Source of the DNA: Aplysia californica
Lineage: Eukaryota > Mollusca > Gastropoda > Aplysiida > Aplysiidae
Length of the DNA stretch: 64,000 bases
NCBI RefSeq assembly: GCF_000002075.1
Contig: NW_004798077.1
Coordinates: 202,562 to 266,561, forward strand
Reading direction: 5' to 3'
In this document: positions 1 to 49,741 of the stretch, in pieces
Numbering within the stretch: the stretch's first letter is position 1
Layout of the letters: each line of letters opens with the position of its first letter
Position numbers and translations under genes: made by a program
Notes under the pieces: generated by a model
What the model saw: the letters and a program-made list of their open reading frames with translations, nothing else
Told to the model about the DNA's origin: nothing
The model's database searches: none

Positions 1-68
1 CCACGGGTGAGACGGTGGAGAGACATGAGAGCCGCGATGTTCCCGCAGGAAGTCCCGGGGCCGCTGTG

Positions 69-28609
<28,541 letters not shown>

Positions 28610-28900
28610 TCTGCTCAAGTCTTGCAGCGGTCCAGAACCTTGAATTCTTGTAGAGTTCAACATGTGTTATTGCCCTTACGTCAGTGTGCAACTCGCGTGT
28701 GTGCGTGACTGAAAATAGGTGGGAAATACTGGGAAAACAAAATCTACCTCTCTCTATTCTCACGACCAGCGCTATACGTACAACCGACAACAATGGAGGA
28801 ATTTTGATCGATCGAATTTTGCGAGCAGAAAACGCGGGCAACTGACTTGAATTAAGCCTAGTAGCCGGAATAAAACATGGGCTGTTGAAGGCCGATATTC
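28610..28900 (-). promoter_or_regulatory. PRPS 5' UTR and probable promoter region
   Basis: Sequence just upstream of the PRPS start. It holds an in-frame ATG at 28663 with an in-frame TAA two codons before it, and a CRE-like TGACGTAA near 28680. No TATA box is evident. Transcription start is inferred only from position. Confidence 0.4.
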
Positions 28901-28929
28901 GATCTATGATTTATTCAATGTTCTAAATT

Positions 28930-29128
28930 ACCAGAGAGAGAGAATGAGAGGGTAGAAGGGGTGGAGCTAGAGTGGGTGAGAGAGAGAGAGAGAAGAGTCG
29001 AGAGAAGGAGAGCGAAGAGGAGGGGAGAAAGGGGGGGGGGGATATATTGAGGTAGGCCTACATGTATTTCAGTTCATAATGTGCACTCGCGTATACACAC
29101 AACAAAGAGTGGACGTATCGGAATTATT

Positions 29129-29207
<79 letters not shown>

Positions 29208-29216
29208 CTCTCTCTC

Positions 29217-29257
<41 letters not shown>
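28930..29257. repeat. GA-rich block then (CT)n microsatellite
   Basis: GA-rich at 28930-29010, G-run near 29031, (CT)n at 29131-29257 with two CTCGAT interruptions. Lies between the PRPS and UBE2K starts. Confidence 0.95.
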
Positions 29258-29261
<4 letters not shown>

Positions 29262-29528
29262 TACGTTTAAACATGTCTTTTTAAAGTGATATGATAAGAC
29301 TCTGGCATAGTTCGATCAAAGATTTTTATCAAAACAAAATTTGCTTTGAAGATAGAGCCCAATATCATAACAATTATTCAAGGTTTTTTAAAAAGTGGAA
29401 ATTTACGGAGAGTACTTTTATGTCAGAAAAAAAGATTCTTTAATATTTTTAGAATAAATGAAAAAGGATAATGTGAAAAAAAAGATTTTTAAAAATTACG
29501 AAAAGAATGACAGCAGACTACAGGAATC

Positions 29529-29685
<157 letters not shown>

Positions 29686-29699
29686 GAAACCTTTTTTTT

Positions 29700-31007
29700 T
29701 AAATTTCAACTGTTAAATTAAGATGCGCGGATTTTCATTATTTCTGTTTTGGGAAGTTCTAAAACCTTTTCATGACAACTTTAATGAATGATTTACGTCC
29801 AATCCAAATTTTATGAAAATCCTGAAGATCTGTTATAGTGTCATAGATGTACACTCTACGTTTAAAAGGGGGTAACTCGAGATCTATGATTAGTGTCAAA
29901 AGAAATAACGCGTTTTCAAAGTAGAAGCCATATGTACCTTGGGGTGTTAAAATTGTCGCGTAAGAACATATATATATACATGATATAGGCTACAATATTT
30001 TGTTCACTTCAATCACTTACCTTCGAAATCTGCAATGGGAGTCTTAGCTTGCTTTGGGGGATCCACACACGCGTTCAACTTCTATCGTAGTATTGAATCA
30101 TCTGTGCTGAGAAGGTTCTACATCAAGAGAGTAATATCACGACGCTCTGGGATAGTGTGAGAACTTACAGTTATAGTTCTGAATAAGAACGTAGAGTATA
30201 CAAGTATTCCGGTCTATCCTGCTAGGTCAGATGGAAGAAATCGGCTTGGAGTGAGGGGTGATCGAGTTTGCAACCGGCCGAACAGCTAGAGAGCTTAATC
30301 GTCAAACTGATATTGGAATCCGCGTAATGGCAAGTGTTGGCTCATCCCAACTCAACGAAACAAACTTAAAAGGTGTGCTACAATAAGGTGTCTACGTTTG
30401 AACAACAACAAACAAGCCAGCGAAGGACAAAAGTTTAGCAGTGGGGTGAACGAGTCGTCTCTTCTGTGGAACCTAATCTTTCCCCGACACAAGGGAAACA
30501 CGATAACAAGGCCTTGCCACGGGAAACAGAACGAGGGACGGGTGAACTGGCTTCTTTGTTTGTTTATTTGTTCGTTTTTTGACAATGACAATGACAATCT
30601 TTATTCATCTCGCAGGAAGAAATTTATCTTGGTCGTTAACAATGGCAGTAGAAGTTACAAAGGTTTGGTGCACTCACGCATACGCACAACAAGACGGGAC
30701 ATTAGTAAATACATGTCTCACGTGCTGGGACAAATTTGAATTGCGCCATTTAAAATAATATACGTCGAAATACTCTTTTTTCACCAAGGTTTATTAATCC
30801 AATAATAGCGGAGTCATCTGAGGGTTGATCTGCCAACTCAGCAACAACAACAAAAAGAGCAACCTGTGATATTACTCGTGTCAATGAGCACGTAACAACA
30901 AAAGTAAACAGAAAAAAACCCAAACAAAACAACCTGTTCCATGCAAAACAGCATGACCTGTTCTGCTAGCTGTGAATTGTTTCAAGAAGTTTATTGTTAT
31001 TTCATTT
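29700..31007. other. Intergenic between PRPS and UBE2K
   Basis: A good minus-strand 5' splice site (TTCGAAG|GTAAGTGA, exon side ending at 30021) may mark an untranslated PRPS exon. Otherwise nothing recognised. Confidence 0.35.
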
Positions 31008-31018
31008 CTTTCCTACTT

Positions 31019-31547
31019 TGTTTTGTTTGTTTAGTATAGGGTTTTACGGCGCTCGCAACTGCATAAGGTCATATGAGCGCGCGGGACACACCTAATACTT
31101 TTTCGTTGGTAGGAAATTTTGAATTTTGCCCGGGTGGCGGCCGAAGCCTACTCTTATCGATTTTAGACCACCAAGGGATCTTTAACGTGCGCAACTTGCA
31201 CACGGGCCCTCCGAGATTTTTCGCCCTTGTCCGAGAAGGCTAGGTGTAGATCTTTCCTACCAGAAGATCAGGGGTGTGGCAGAAAGACAGCAGTTAGGAG
31301 GAGCCAGGGAGTAGCAGTAGAAAGGCTGCAGAAAGAGTCAGGAGCCCAGAGGAGGGGGCAAAGGGGGTGAGGGGGTGGGGGCAGAAAGTGGAAATGAAAG
31401 CAGACAACAGAACATTGTTAGAGATCAGGAAAGGATGTGAAAGGAGACAATTTTAGAGAAGAAAATTTTTTGGTCGCTACCCGGATTCGAACCCGGGACC
31501 TTTGAATGAGAGGCCAACACCTTAACCTCTAGGCCACGAGAGCCCCC
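31019..31547 (-). mobile_element. SINE D, full-length tRNA-headed SINE with 11-bp target duplication
   Basis: Flanked by CTTTCCTACTT at 31008-31018 and 31548-31558 (exact). Read on the minus strand the head is GGCTCTCGTGGCCTAGAGGT with a Pol III A box, and a perfect B box GGTTCGAATCC at about 31482-31492. The 3' end is the hairpin GCGCTC...GAGCGC followed by GTAAAAC and an A-rich CAAACAAAACA tail. About 529 bp, the best-preserved SINE here. Confidence 0.92.
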
Positions 31548-31712
31548 CTTTCCTACTTATCAGGCGCAGTCTGTATAGATGAAAAATGGTGGGCAAGTTA
31601 ACATTCATTGTGAAGGCAAAATTCTCAACAAAGGCTATATGAGCCGTATATATAAGCTTATTTCATTATTATATCAAAGTGATTTTCGTTTGTAAGTTTA
31701 CATTCAAATTTC

Positions 31713-31715
<3 letters not shown>

Positions 31716-31808
<93 letters not shown>

Positions 31809-31920
31809 TGCAGGACAGACAGACATATACAGGCAGGCAAGCAGACAGACAGACAGACAGACAAAGAGACAGGCAGACAGGTAGGCAGACAAACAGTCAG
31901 ACAGGCAGACAGACAGACAA
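31716..31920. repeat. (GA)n(CAGA)n compound microsatellite
   Basis: GAGA to 31766, then GACAGACA units with AGGCAGGCA variants. Confidence 0.97.
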
Positions 31921-32133
31921 AAATAAATTATTTCTCACTATCAAGCGTGCATGACCAGCTCACAGTCAAAAGCACCAACTCACATGTAGGCGGTCCCTTC
32001 GCAGTCTTTAACTAGCAATATCTATCAGAGAGGAGATTGGGTCGGTGCGAGACGTTCTTAATTAAAGGGGCCGACTATCCCCATCACTCGCTCTACTTGT
32101 CACTGATGTGATCTCTCTTCATTGCAAGAGCGG

Positions 32134-32135
<2 letters not shown>

Positions 32136-32225
<90 letters not shown>

Positions 32226-32250
32226 ACACACACACACACACTAACACACA
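32136..32250. repeat. (CA)n microsatellite
   Basis: About 55 units, one TACA and one TAACA interruption. Confidence 0.98.
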
Positions 32251-32548
32251 CAAACCTCAATTAATTCAATCTAAGGTTCATTATAATCAGCCAACTTAGT
32301 GAACATAGTGCGAGAATGCTCCATCACCCGATTTAGCGCTTTTGTTTATCTCCGCTTTTCGCATTAACCCTCGTTTACATCAGTGCAAATGTGATGTCTG
32401 CCAGCGTGTATAAGCGCGGCCTTGTCGAAGAAAGCCTTAACCAAAGTACCGTTAGGCCTATATAATAGTTGTAGGCCTAGTGTATAGGTGTATAGTCCTT
32501 AATGAAGCACTGCAATGTCAGAAAACACCAGACTCAGAAAGCAGTCTA

Positions 32549-32628
<80 letters not shown>

Positions 32629-32732
32629 CTGTGTGTGTGTGTGTGTGTGTTTGTATGTGTGTGTGTGTGCGAGCGCATGTGCGCGCGTATGTGTGAGTGC
32701 GTCGTGTGCTGTGCGTGCGTGTGCATGCACGC

Positions 32733-32779
<47 letters not shown>

Positions 32780-32800
32780 TGTGTGTGTGTGTGTGTTTGT
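32549..32800. repeat. (ATT)n then (GT)n compound microsatellite
   Basis: ATT units 32549-32627; GT units 32630-32800 with GC-rich interruptions (GAGCGCATGTGCGCGCG). Confidence 0.97.
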
Positions 32801-33203
32801 TTGTGGGACACAAATAGACTTCTCATCTTGTCCGGATTCTTATGGATTAAAAAACTGAGTGACAATAATAGGCCAAAGCCTTAGGCCAAGGGGCGAAAGT
32901 GTTGAGATTGCGAAATGTGCGCACCTTTTTTCGTCCCCATAGCCTAAGGCAACGTTGACATGAATATTGAATACTATTCACACAACATTTCTTGAATTAA
33001 AACTCCGTGACTATTTTCCATTTTACGTTCTAAACTGTGGCTTTGATGTTATATCTTGGCAAAGTTAGATAGTGTTGATAACAATTTATTAGCATTTTTA
33101 CAAAGGCATCTTTTTTGTTGTTTGTTTGATTAGAGTCCACAGAAAAACCAATTATTGAAATTCTTGATATTCAGTGCGAGCCTACAACGTTTTTGTTCAG
33201 ATT

Positions 33204-33211
33204 CCGGAAGT
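33204..33211 (+). promoter_or_regulatory. ETS-type site upstream of UBE2K
   Basis: CCGGAAGT, an ETS-family consensus, 170 bp upstream of the UBE2K start codon in a region with no TATA box. Likely part of the promoter or 5' UTR; motif match only. Confidence 0.35.
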
Positions 33212-33379
33212 TACCTCAGACTCTGTTGCTGAGCCTACTCTGGAAGCTAAAACTACAGAGTGCTTCAGTGTCAACTCTAGATGTCACCAAATTTACAATT
33301 GTAGTTTCCCCCTAATACCCATAAACAAAGATTGTGTGTGTGTTTCATCGCAGCAGAACAGTGAGCTGTAACTAGGAAA

Positions 33380-42200
<8,821 letters not shown>

Positions 42201-44240
42201 CGCAGCCAGCCCCCTGTAATGCCATAATGATGTCCTGAGATAATTATAGTTTGTTTTTCTCCTGGAAGAATGTCCTCCTTGCGGTTACTAATTTTGATAG
42301 ACAGTTTTTTAATCATGTCGCAGGACAATGCTGGTCCATCAATTGTGTCCAGTGAAATCTGCTCTTGAGAGGAATGATGGCTTGAGATTGTGCACAGCCG
42401 GATGGGTTTTGTTTGTTACAGGTGATGATAGGGCTTTGTAACGGGGAATGATAGGGGCTTGTTTGTGAAGGGGTTTGCTTGTAACAGGTGATGATAGGGG
42501 CTTGTTTGTTACAGGTGATGATAGGGGCTTGTAACGGGGAATGATAGGGGCTTGTTTGTTACAGGTGATGATAGGGGCTTGTTTGTTACAGGTGATGATA
42601 GGGGCTTGTAACGGGGAATGATAGGGGCTTGTTTGTAAAGGGGTTTGCTTGTAACAGGTGATGGTAGGGATTGTTTGTGACTAAAACGGAATGAATGAGT
42701 GTCTAGATCTTTTTATTGATGAAAAGTTCTTTTAAAAAAATTGATTTCTCACAAGTTTTGAGTGTGTGTTGCTAATAATGATTTGTCCCCAAAGAGAAGT
42801 GTACAATATCGTGGGGGAAGTTGGTGCAAATGTTCTGGCAGCATGTAGCGATGGACGAGACAGTGTTGTGTGGCTGTGACGGGAGAGTGAATGATTGGCT
42901 GGAGCGCCATGTCTCTGTCGATAGATACCTACGTGTGATTGGCTGGGGTGCCACTTCTCGGCAGATATACAGTCGACTACGCTGGTAGCGATGTCGTTGT
43001 GGGGGGTCAGAAAAAAGATTGCTACATCCGAAGTTCGCAACAGCCGTTGGAAGAAAAATTCAAGGGAAATAATCCCAGTTCTCAACCTCACTGTAGAGTT
43101 AATATTGAGCTTTGGCATGTGTCATGTAAGGTTGTCAATAGTGTCATTCTGTGGGAGATTTCTGGCTAAGTGTCTGATGCCTCCTACTGCTGTGTGAATG
43201 TTCGTAACGTTACAAAACATCTTTGGGTTCATCAAGGATTGGTCAAAACTAAACAGGGGGGAAACATCGTTAAAACCGTTATACGCATCACCACAGCTGT
43301 CTCGACGGATGTAGTCAGTTCGGTACGGCCGTTTCCATTTGATTGAGTTTGTGTTACACCAGTGCCCGCTCTGTGAAGAACGATCGCTACGTCTGAACAT
43401 CTTTACAACCGACTTGGCTACAAGTGGAGTGGACTGTATACCTACGTGTGATTGGCTGGGGCTCCACGTCTCCCCAGATATAGCCTAACTGTGTGAGAAA
43501 GGACGCTACTTGATTTCCCATGCAAGTGTAAATGATTGTTTGCCCTGCTGTGGGTGAGTGCCTGATGAGTACATGGCACCACTGTGTGTGAAATATTGTG
43601 GGAGATAATTGTGGAACTTTCACTCCTCCTCTGCGACAGACTGCTAACAACGTTGTTTTTCCTATTTCAAGTATCCTGGTTTTCACATTTCTTTGTTTGT
43701 CCACAAACCTATGCTCTATGTTTGCCATATCAAGTGTATGCCTTTGGAAACCATTACTCCCAGCAGACATGAAGTATGAGAGAGGCAGATCGGAGCGGCC
43801 ACCGATTTGTTGCTGGGGGGGGGGGGGAGAATAGAACAAGATGAGTGGGATCTTCTTTGAATAGCTGGAAATTCCCATTGCTTGTTGTGATTCACAGATC
43901 TTGCTGAGAGAATCACAAAAGAAAAGTTTTTTGGCGATGCTTTCATCGGTAGTTTTGATCGTACGGATATTTGTAGATGTGTGTTGCCAGACCTGGGTCT
44001 TGTCGCAATTTCCGTGGAACCGTCGTTCTTCCCCACCAGCTCTCTGTGGCTTTGTCACTGTCAGTATTGTCTCTCTTGGTTTTGTTGGTTAGGAAAGATT
44101 ACTGTTCCCTTTGGAAGTTGGGCATTTGAGAAAAGTGAAATGTCTAGTTGATACTTTGGGGAAAGACTCGGGTGATATGAAAGGTTGAAGGTAGAGGGAT
44201 TTCCCTGGATCTGGGTGGCTGCTTCTGGCTCTGAGTCAAT
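42201..44240. other. UBE2K 3' flank, repeats but no gene recognised
   Basis: Includes a minisatellite (42420-42680) and diverged copies of ACGTGTGATTGGCTGGGG (about 42931 and 43443, weaker at 42890). A 223-codon minus frame at 43387-44058 shows no recognised domain and was not called. Confidence 0.4.
42420..42680. repeat. Minisatellite, mixed 24/27-bp units
   Basis: GTGATGATAGGGGCTTGT + TTGTTACAG or AACGGGGAA, about ten units, in the UBE2K 3' UTR or flank. Confidence 0.92.
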
Positions 44241-44249
44241 CTGGATGGA

Positions 44250-44779
44250 TTATAACAATAACAACAACACTGAGTCGTTCTGGATCAATAATAACAATAA
44301 CAACAACACTGAGTCATTCTGGATCAGTAATAACAATAACAACAACACTGAGTCGTTCTGGATCAGTAATAACAATAACAACAACACTGAGTCATTCTGG
44401 ATCAATAATAACAATAACAACAACACTGAGTCATTCTGGATCAATAATAACAATAACAACAACACTGAGTCGTTCTGGATCAGTAATAACAATAACAACA
44501 ACACTGAGTCATTCTGGATCAATAATAACAATAACAACAACACTGAGTCATTCTGGATCAATAATAACAATAACAACACTGAGTCATTCTGGATCAGTAA
44601 TAACAACAACAACACTGAGTCATTCTGGATCAGTAATAACAATAACAACAACACCAAGTCATTCTGGATCAGTAATAACAATAACAACAACACTGAGTCA
44701 TTCTGGATCAGTAATAACAATAACAACAACACCAAGTCATTCTGGATCAGTAATAACAATAACAACAACACTGAGTCGT
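44250..44779. repeat. 42-bp minisatellite
   Basis: About 13 units of AATAACAATAACAACAACAC + TGAGTCATTCTGGATCARTA. Open on both strands because 42 is divisible by 3. Confidence 0.97.
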
Positions 44780-44791
44780 TCATTCCACTAT

Positions 44792-45216
44792 GTGAGGCAC
44801 TGTGGTGAAATCAGGCGCTCGTCAAAATAACGAAATCGTCATTTCCCCACCAGTTTGGAAATATTTATCGATCAAATTTTTATTTTTTGGCTTAGATCTA
44901 ACCTCTTTTATGTCCATATAAAAAACTCATTTCCCTGTGAATTTTACTGAAAAACATTGATTGAAGGCTCAAAATATGTCATGTTCTGTGTTCAAAGACT
45001 CTGTAGCTATTGGAGTTCCCAAACTTTTCTTGCTAATTTCATCGCTGAAACCAGGCGACCTCACTTCCTTCAATGGCAAATATCTCGAGTTCTATTCTAG
45101 ATAAGTGGATACATATTTCATTGGGGGCAAGTCAAATAAATCGGGCTTTCAGATGATACCAATAACTCCACATGCCCCAAAATTGACGAGCGCCTGATTC
45201 CACCGCGTCGTGACAC
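44792..45216 (+). mobile_element. M1 MITE, copy 3
   Basis: 425 bp, GTGAGGCACTGTGGTGAAAT to ATTCCACCGCGTCGTGACAC. Immediately follows the 42-bp minisatellite, as copy 1 follows the 23-bp one. Confidence 0.85.
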
Positions 45217-45738
45217 ATATTATTATAATTGTGTGAAGAAAGAATCGGAGAATCGATCACGTTGGGTTGGTTTCCCCACTGCCTCAGCTTGTCCGTTTTC
45301 CTTTCTCTCCGTCCTGTATGTCCGTGTGGAAGAGTGTTTGGGGGAGTTTGGGGTTTGGTTTTGCTTCCCTCTCCTCCATTTTCTCTTGACTTGTGTGTAG
45401 TTTTCTCGGTGCGTCATAACTGTCCAGCTTCACTGTCCATAAGATTCGTACTTCTATAACACCACAAGGCATCTCGCGGTCATTGCAGGTTTACAGCATG
45501 GGAAGTGGAAACTAAAATAACTGGGAAAGATAGAAGCGTGATGTGTTACTTAAGTTCATCATTCATGTCCTGGTGTCCTCGGTGAAATGACAGTTGGTGG
45601 ACGTTAGTCAGTGTGATATATATCGGTGTGGTACGTGTTGGGGTAGAATTACTGACTGAATCGGGCAAAGAAACCAATTTGTTTGAGGGTGGTTGGTTGG
45701 TGCCACCAGTAGCTTCTACTTCTTTACTAGTACTTTCC
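45217..45738. other. Intergenic, nothing recognised
   Basis: No gene or repeat family identified. Confidence 0.4.
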
Positions 45739-45739
45739 C

Positions 45740-45826
<87 letters not shown>

Positions 45827-45827
45827 G
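45739..45827. repeat. (CTGT)n microsatellite
   Basis: About 22 uninterrupted units. Confidence 0.98.
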
Positions 45828-45867
45828 CCAGCACTATGTGACCATTTTGGTGTTGATTTTCTTCTTC

Positions 45868-46038
45868 TTAGTCTAACAACAAAAACACAAACTACATAAT
45901 GTTAGAGTACATGTAGTCTAACAACAAATACACAAACTACATAATGTTAGAGTACATGTAGTCTAACAACAAAAACACAAACTACATAATGTTAGAGTAC
46001 ATGTAGTCTAACAACAAAAACACAAACTACATAATGTA
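45868..46038. repeat. 45-bp minisatellite, ~3.8 units
   Basis: GTCTAACAACAAAAACACAA + ACTACATAATGTTAGAGTAC + ATGTA. Confidence 0.95.
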
Positions 46039-46339
46039 CTTTGTTTGCAAAAGCTGAAGGGTGGAGTGGAAAGCTGGCTGCACCAGCGGTGTGGGGGACA
46101 GGATTTTCTAATGCTACGCACGGTCAAGGCGTACAATTTTCTTGCTTTTCGTGATTTCTGATAGGAACAAAACCGCAAAAACAAGTGTTTTTTTCTGTTT
46201 TTGCAGTAAAAAGTACACACAGACTTTGAGTTGATGCGGCAGTTTGCAGTACCGGATACCGACGGTATAATGCACACCAGGGGTTTTTCTTTGTGTGACC
46301 GCCTTTTTACCCACAAGTTCCCGTGGTAACTGTGCTGCA

Positions 46340-46440
46340 AAGACATCCCCCCTCCCCCACCCCCCTCCTTCTCTTCCCCCTTCCCTCTGCCCCCCTCCCT
46401 CCCTCGCCTCTCCTCCCTCACCTCTCCCCCCCTCCCCTTG
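46340..46440. repeat. C/T-rich low complexity
   Basis: CCCCTCCCTCC runs on the plus strand. Confidence 0.9.
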
Positions 46441-46602
46441 TCTTGAGGGCTGGTTGTCTCTCCCACTGCGCATGACGGACTGACGTGTTGTTTTACCATG
46501 TTAGTTATTCTGAAGATAAGGGTTGGTAGTGAGGAGATAGGTGGTCGCGGTGCATGTAGTGATAGGGCGGGGACACGGTGTGTGTTGTTGGCCTATATAG
46601 AG

Positions 46603-46634
<32 letters not shown>

Positions 46635-46669
46635 CGTTTTCACACGAGATGAGGGCTGGTGGGGAGATA

Positions 46670-46890
46670 CAGTGCAGCCTCTCTTTAACGACATCGTCGG
46701 AAGCAGAAAAAAATGTCTTAATGTTATCGAGATTTGTCGTTAAAGAGAAGAGAGGCAGTCACAAACATTACTAGTGATATTTTATAAGGAAAAAATTGGG
46801 ACCTGTGCACCATGATGTCGCTATATAGAGGATGTCGCTATACAGAGGATGTCGTTATAGAGAGGATGTCGTTATAGAGAGGCTGTACTG
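46670..46890. mobile_element. pogo/Tc1-mariner-type MITE with TA target duplication
   Basis: TA|CAGTGCAGCCTCTCTTTAAC at left and ATAGAGAGGCTGTACTG|TA at right: ~28-bp inverted repeats and a TA duplication. The right end holds extra tandem copies of GAGGATGTCGYTATA. No coding sequence. Confidence 0.8.
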
Positions 46891-47269
46891 TAGGCGGTGA
46901 TAGTGATAGGGCGGGGTCACTGTATCTGTTGTGATACACATTTCCAGACATGATGATGGTCGATGAGGAGATAGATGATAGATGATAGAGCGGGAACACG
47001 GGGTGTATGGTAGACATAGTGAGTCTTACTGAGATACAAAAGTTCCCAGACAGTGGCACCAGCACAGGGATTGCTCTCTGTGGGAGAAATCTGAGTGTAC
47101 TGTAAGAGCAAGGAGAGAAGTTGTGTTGCATTTCGTGGACTTTGGAGGAACGTACTTGGAATATTTATTTTCCCCCATACCTATGATGATCATGTAAAGT
47201 TACTGCTTGTTTTTCATTAAATACATGCACATGAAACACCATCTAGTGCCTTGTGTCTGTCGTTTGATC

Positions 47270-47435
47270 GCTCTGTGCTTGCTCTGTTTCTTATGTAATA
47301 TTTGTGTGTCGTTTTATTGCTCGGTGGTAGCTGTTTCTTATGTCTGTTGTTATTGAGTGTCGGTTTATTGCTCGGTGGTAGCTGTTTCTTATGTCTGTTC
47401 TGATACTTGTTTTTGTCGTTTTGTTGCTCAGTGGT
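47270..47435. repeat. ~57-bp minisatellite, 3 diverged units
   Basis: TCGTTTTATTGCTCGGTGGT + AGCTGTTTCTTATGTCTGTT, ending against a SINE A copy. Confidence 0.85.
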
Positions 47436-47448
47436 AGCTCTGTTTGTG

Positions 47449-47600
47449 GGGGGTTGGCGGGTGCTCTGGTGTGGTTTGTTCCTTCCTTCATATCCAACAT
47501 CTATTGTCCTTTTCTCTCCTCCCCCTTTGTTATGTTTGTTACTGTCTTGTAACTCTTCCAATCTTCCTCACCTAGATGATCTTATCGTGTTGTAACTGTG
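47449..47600 (+). mobile_element. SINE A copy, diverged
   Basis: GGGTTGGCGGGTGCTCTGGT to GTGTTGTAACTGTGTAAAGC; tail hairpin is decayed. Confidence 0.72.
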
Positions 47601-47689
47601 TAAAGCTCTAACAAAAGAAACAAGAAAAAAAAGAAATGGTCTGTCCTCCCAGAGGCTTCCTATATAAAAATATCTTTTTTTTTTGGTTA

Positions 47690-48178
47690 GTGTTTTACGG
47701 CGCTCGCAACTGCATAAGGTCATTGGAGCGCGCGGGGCACAGTAAACATTTTCGTTTGGTAGGAAATTTTGAATTTTTCCCAGGTCGCTGCCGAAGCCCT
47801 CCACCAAGAGATCTTTAACGTGCGCAACTTGCACATAGGACCTCCGAGATTTTTCGCCCTTATCTGAGAAGGCTAGGTGTAGATCTTTCCTACCAGAAGA
47901 TCAGGGGTGTGGCTGAAAGACAGCAGTTAGGAGGAGCCAAGGCGTAGCAGTAGAAAGGCTGCAGAAAGAGTCAGGAGCCCAGAGGAGGGGGCAAAGGAGG
48001 TGAGGGGGTGGGGGCAGAAAGTGGAAATGAAAGCAGACGACAGAACATTGCTAGAGAGCAGGAAAGGGTATGAAAGGAGAACATTTTAGAGAAGAAAATT
48101 TTCCTTCGCTCATTGGATTTGAACCCGGGACCCAATGCATGAGAGGAGAACACCTTAACCTCTAGATCACGAGAGCCA
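47690..48178 (-). mobile_element. SINE D copy
   Basis: About 85-90% like 31019-31547: tail GTTTTACGGCGCTCGCAACT at left, head with B box GGTTCAAATCC at about 48116-48126, ending GGCTCTCGTG. No clear target duplication. Confidence 0.85.
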
Positions 48179-48179
48179 C

Positions 48180-49400
48180 CTGTCGAGGAATGCACGTCCT
48201 CTGAGAGTGAGTGAGTCGAGTACGTAGCCTGGACACGTGTATGTTTGGGGAATTAGAAATTACACCTTGTTTAAAAAATCTGGTAAAAACTGTTACGATT
48301 TGAAATATTGCAGGTCCTTTTTGACACCAATTATTAGATATCTTCTTACTTTTAGGCTTATACAATGTATTTCGCTAGCCCAACCGCATGCTGGATTTCC
48401 AGAAATGGGAAACACTACAGCTTGTGAGTTTCATGAACAGCCGTTCCCCGTTTGGTCTGTCCCAAAGGCCACACAGCTGTTGTACGCATTGCTTGAAAGG
48501 GACGCGTTTTATTTATAGTATGGCTATAGGTAAAACCTCTGAGAATCTGTGATATCTCCTGACGTTTTCTGGATCAAAACCATGGGACATTTTCCGCTCT
48601 TGGTGCGCACCAACATCCGATCTGTTTGCGCTGCTTTTGTGCACATTGGCGTTTGACACTTCCGGTTTTCCGGACGAACAGAAATGAGCTGCGTCTGAAA
48701 GGAAGTTCAGTAAATAACAAAACAAACAAACTAGATTAGATCAAGATCATGTGTACACTCTAGAGTAGACTTTCCTACAATAAAAAAAGCCCATAAAGTA
48801 TTGCATGAACTCATTGCTAGATCTATGTAGATCTAGATATCTAATCGCGAAAGACTGCAGTCTGTTATAACGCACGGAGAATTATAGGGGACGTTTGACA
48901 CTTACTTACCTATTTGATTGGAGAATAGATCTAGGCGTCATTGCAGGCGGCACTATGCCACAGCTGCTTCTCCCTCCTCTCCAGGATCCATGAAAGGGTC
49001 TGCCTGCTGATAGTGCCAGTTATCAGCTGGTTGGATATTCTTCTGGCTTTTCCACGCAGGTTGCTGTCTCTCCCCGACCCTCTAGAGACACCAGCTTCCC
49101 TTGGTCCATCCATTGTGTGTGATAACTTTTGACACTCCAAGGGTCCATGTTTTCAAGCTTCCAGCATCGCTTGTTGTTCCCCGAAACCGACGCCTGGAAA
49201 GTCGTTCATTTGGTGGATCTATTTTTGTTGTTGTTGTTGTTGTTTTGTTTCGAAGAGAGAGGTTGGCAGTTCCGTGTCTGGGACACTGTATAATTCCTGG
49301 GCTCAGAGTTATTTCCAACATGCCGGCTCTAGTTTTCTTTAATGGAATTGAGGGGGATGGCTGCAACACTGTAGCATCGTGGTCACTCCAGCCCTGACCA
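48180..49400. other. Upstream of lectin-EGF gene, nothing recognised
   Basis: No repeat family or exon identified; (TTG)n at 49226-49248. Confidence 0.4.
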
Positions 49401-49404
49401 CTGA

Positions 49405-49545
49405 CCCGTCTGTTGACCTGTCTACTGACGTCATAGACACACGACCCGACTGTTGACCCGTCTACTGACGTCATAGACACACGACCCGGCTGTTGACTTG
49501 TCTACTGACGTCATAGACACACGACCCGACTGTTGACTTGTTCAC
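49405..49545. repeat. 40-bp minisatellite upstream of lectin-EGF gene
   Basis: About 3.5 units of GTTGACNYGTCTACTGACGT-type sequence followed by CATAGACACACGACCC. Each intact unit carries one CRE. Confidence 0.85.
49426..49513. promoter_or_regulatory. Three CRE sites (TGACGTCA) spaced 40 bp apart
   Basis: Perfect palindromic CREB/ATF sites at 49426-49433, 49466-49473 and 49506-49513, carried by a 40-bp minisatellite, 240-330 bp upstream of the lectin-EGF start codon. A fourth unit is degraded. Function is inferred from the motif. Confidence 0.5.
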
Positions 49546-49741
49546 AGACTTCATGGATACACACGAGACAGGTGCACATTTCCACGAGGAGAACGAGAAC
49601 GTGCCACTGTTGGTGCGTGTTGACCTTTGCCCCCGCTCATGTAGGTCAATTGATGATGGCTCATTACGTTTGTAACGACAAGCACAGACCACGGCAGAGC
49701 GCTGGGGTTCCCGGGGAGATGATTCCTGCTCTGTTTCTTGT

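Noticed and set aside
30352-30739. Overlapping plus and minus frames between PRPS and UBE2K
   Set aside because: No homology recognised; composition is intergenic.
31470-31547. tRNA gene on the minus strand
   Set aside because: A and B boxes are good, but the anticodon loop is oversized, acceptor ends do not pair, and it is the head of a SINE with target duplications.
43387-44058. 223-codon minus-strand frame
   Set aside because: No recognised domain, overlaps diverged repeats downstream of UBE2K, no splice or start support.
44185-44808. Asn-rich repeat protein
   Set aside because: 42-bp minisatellite; the reverse strand is equally open.
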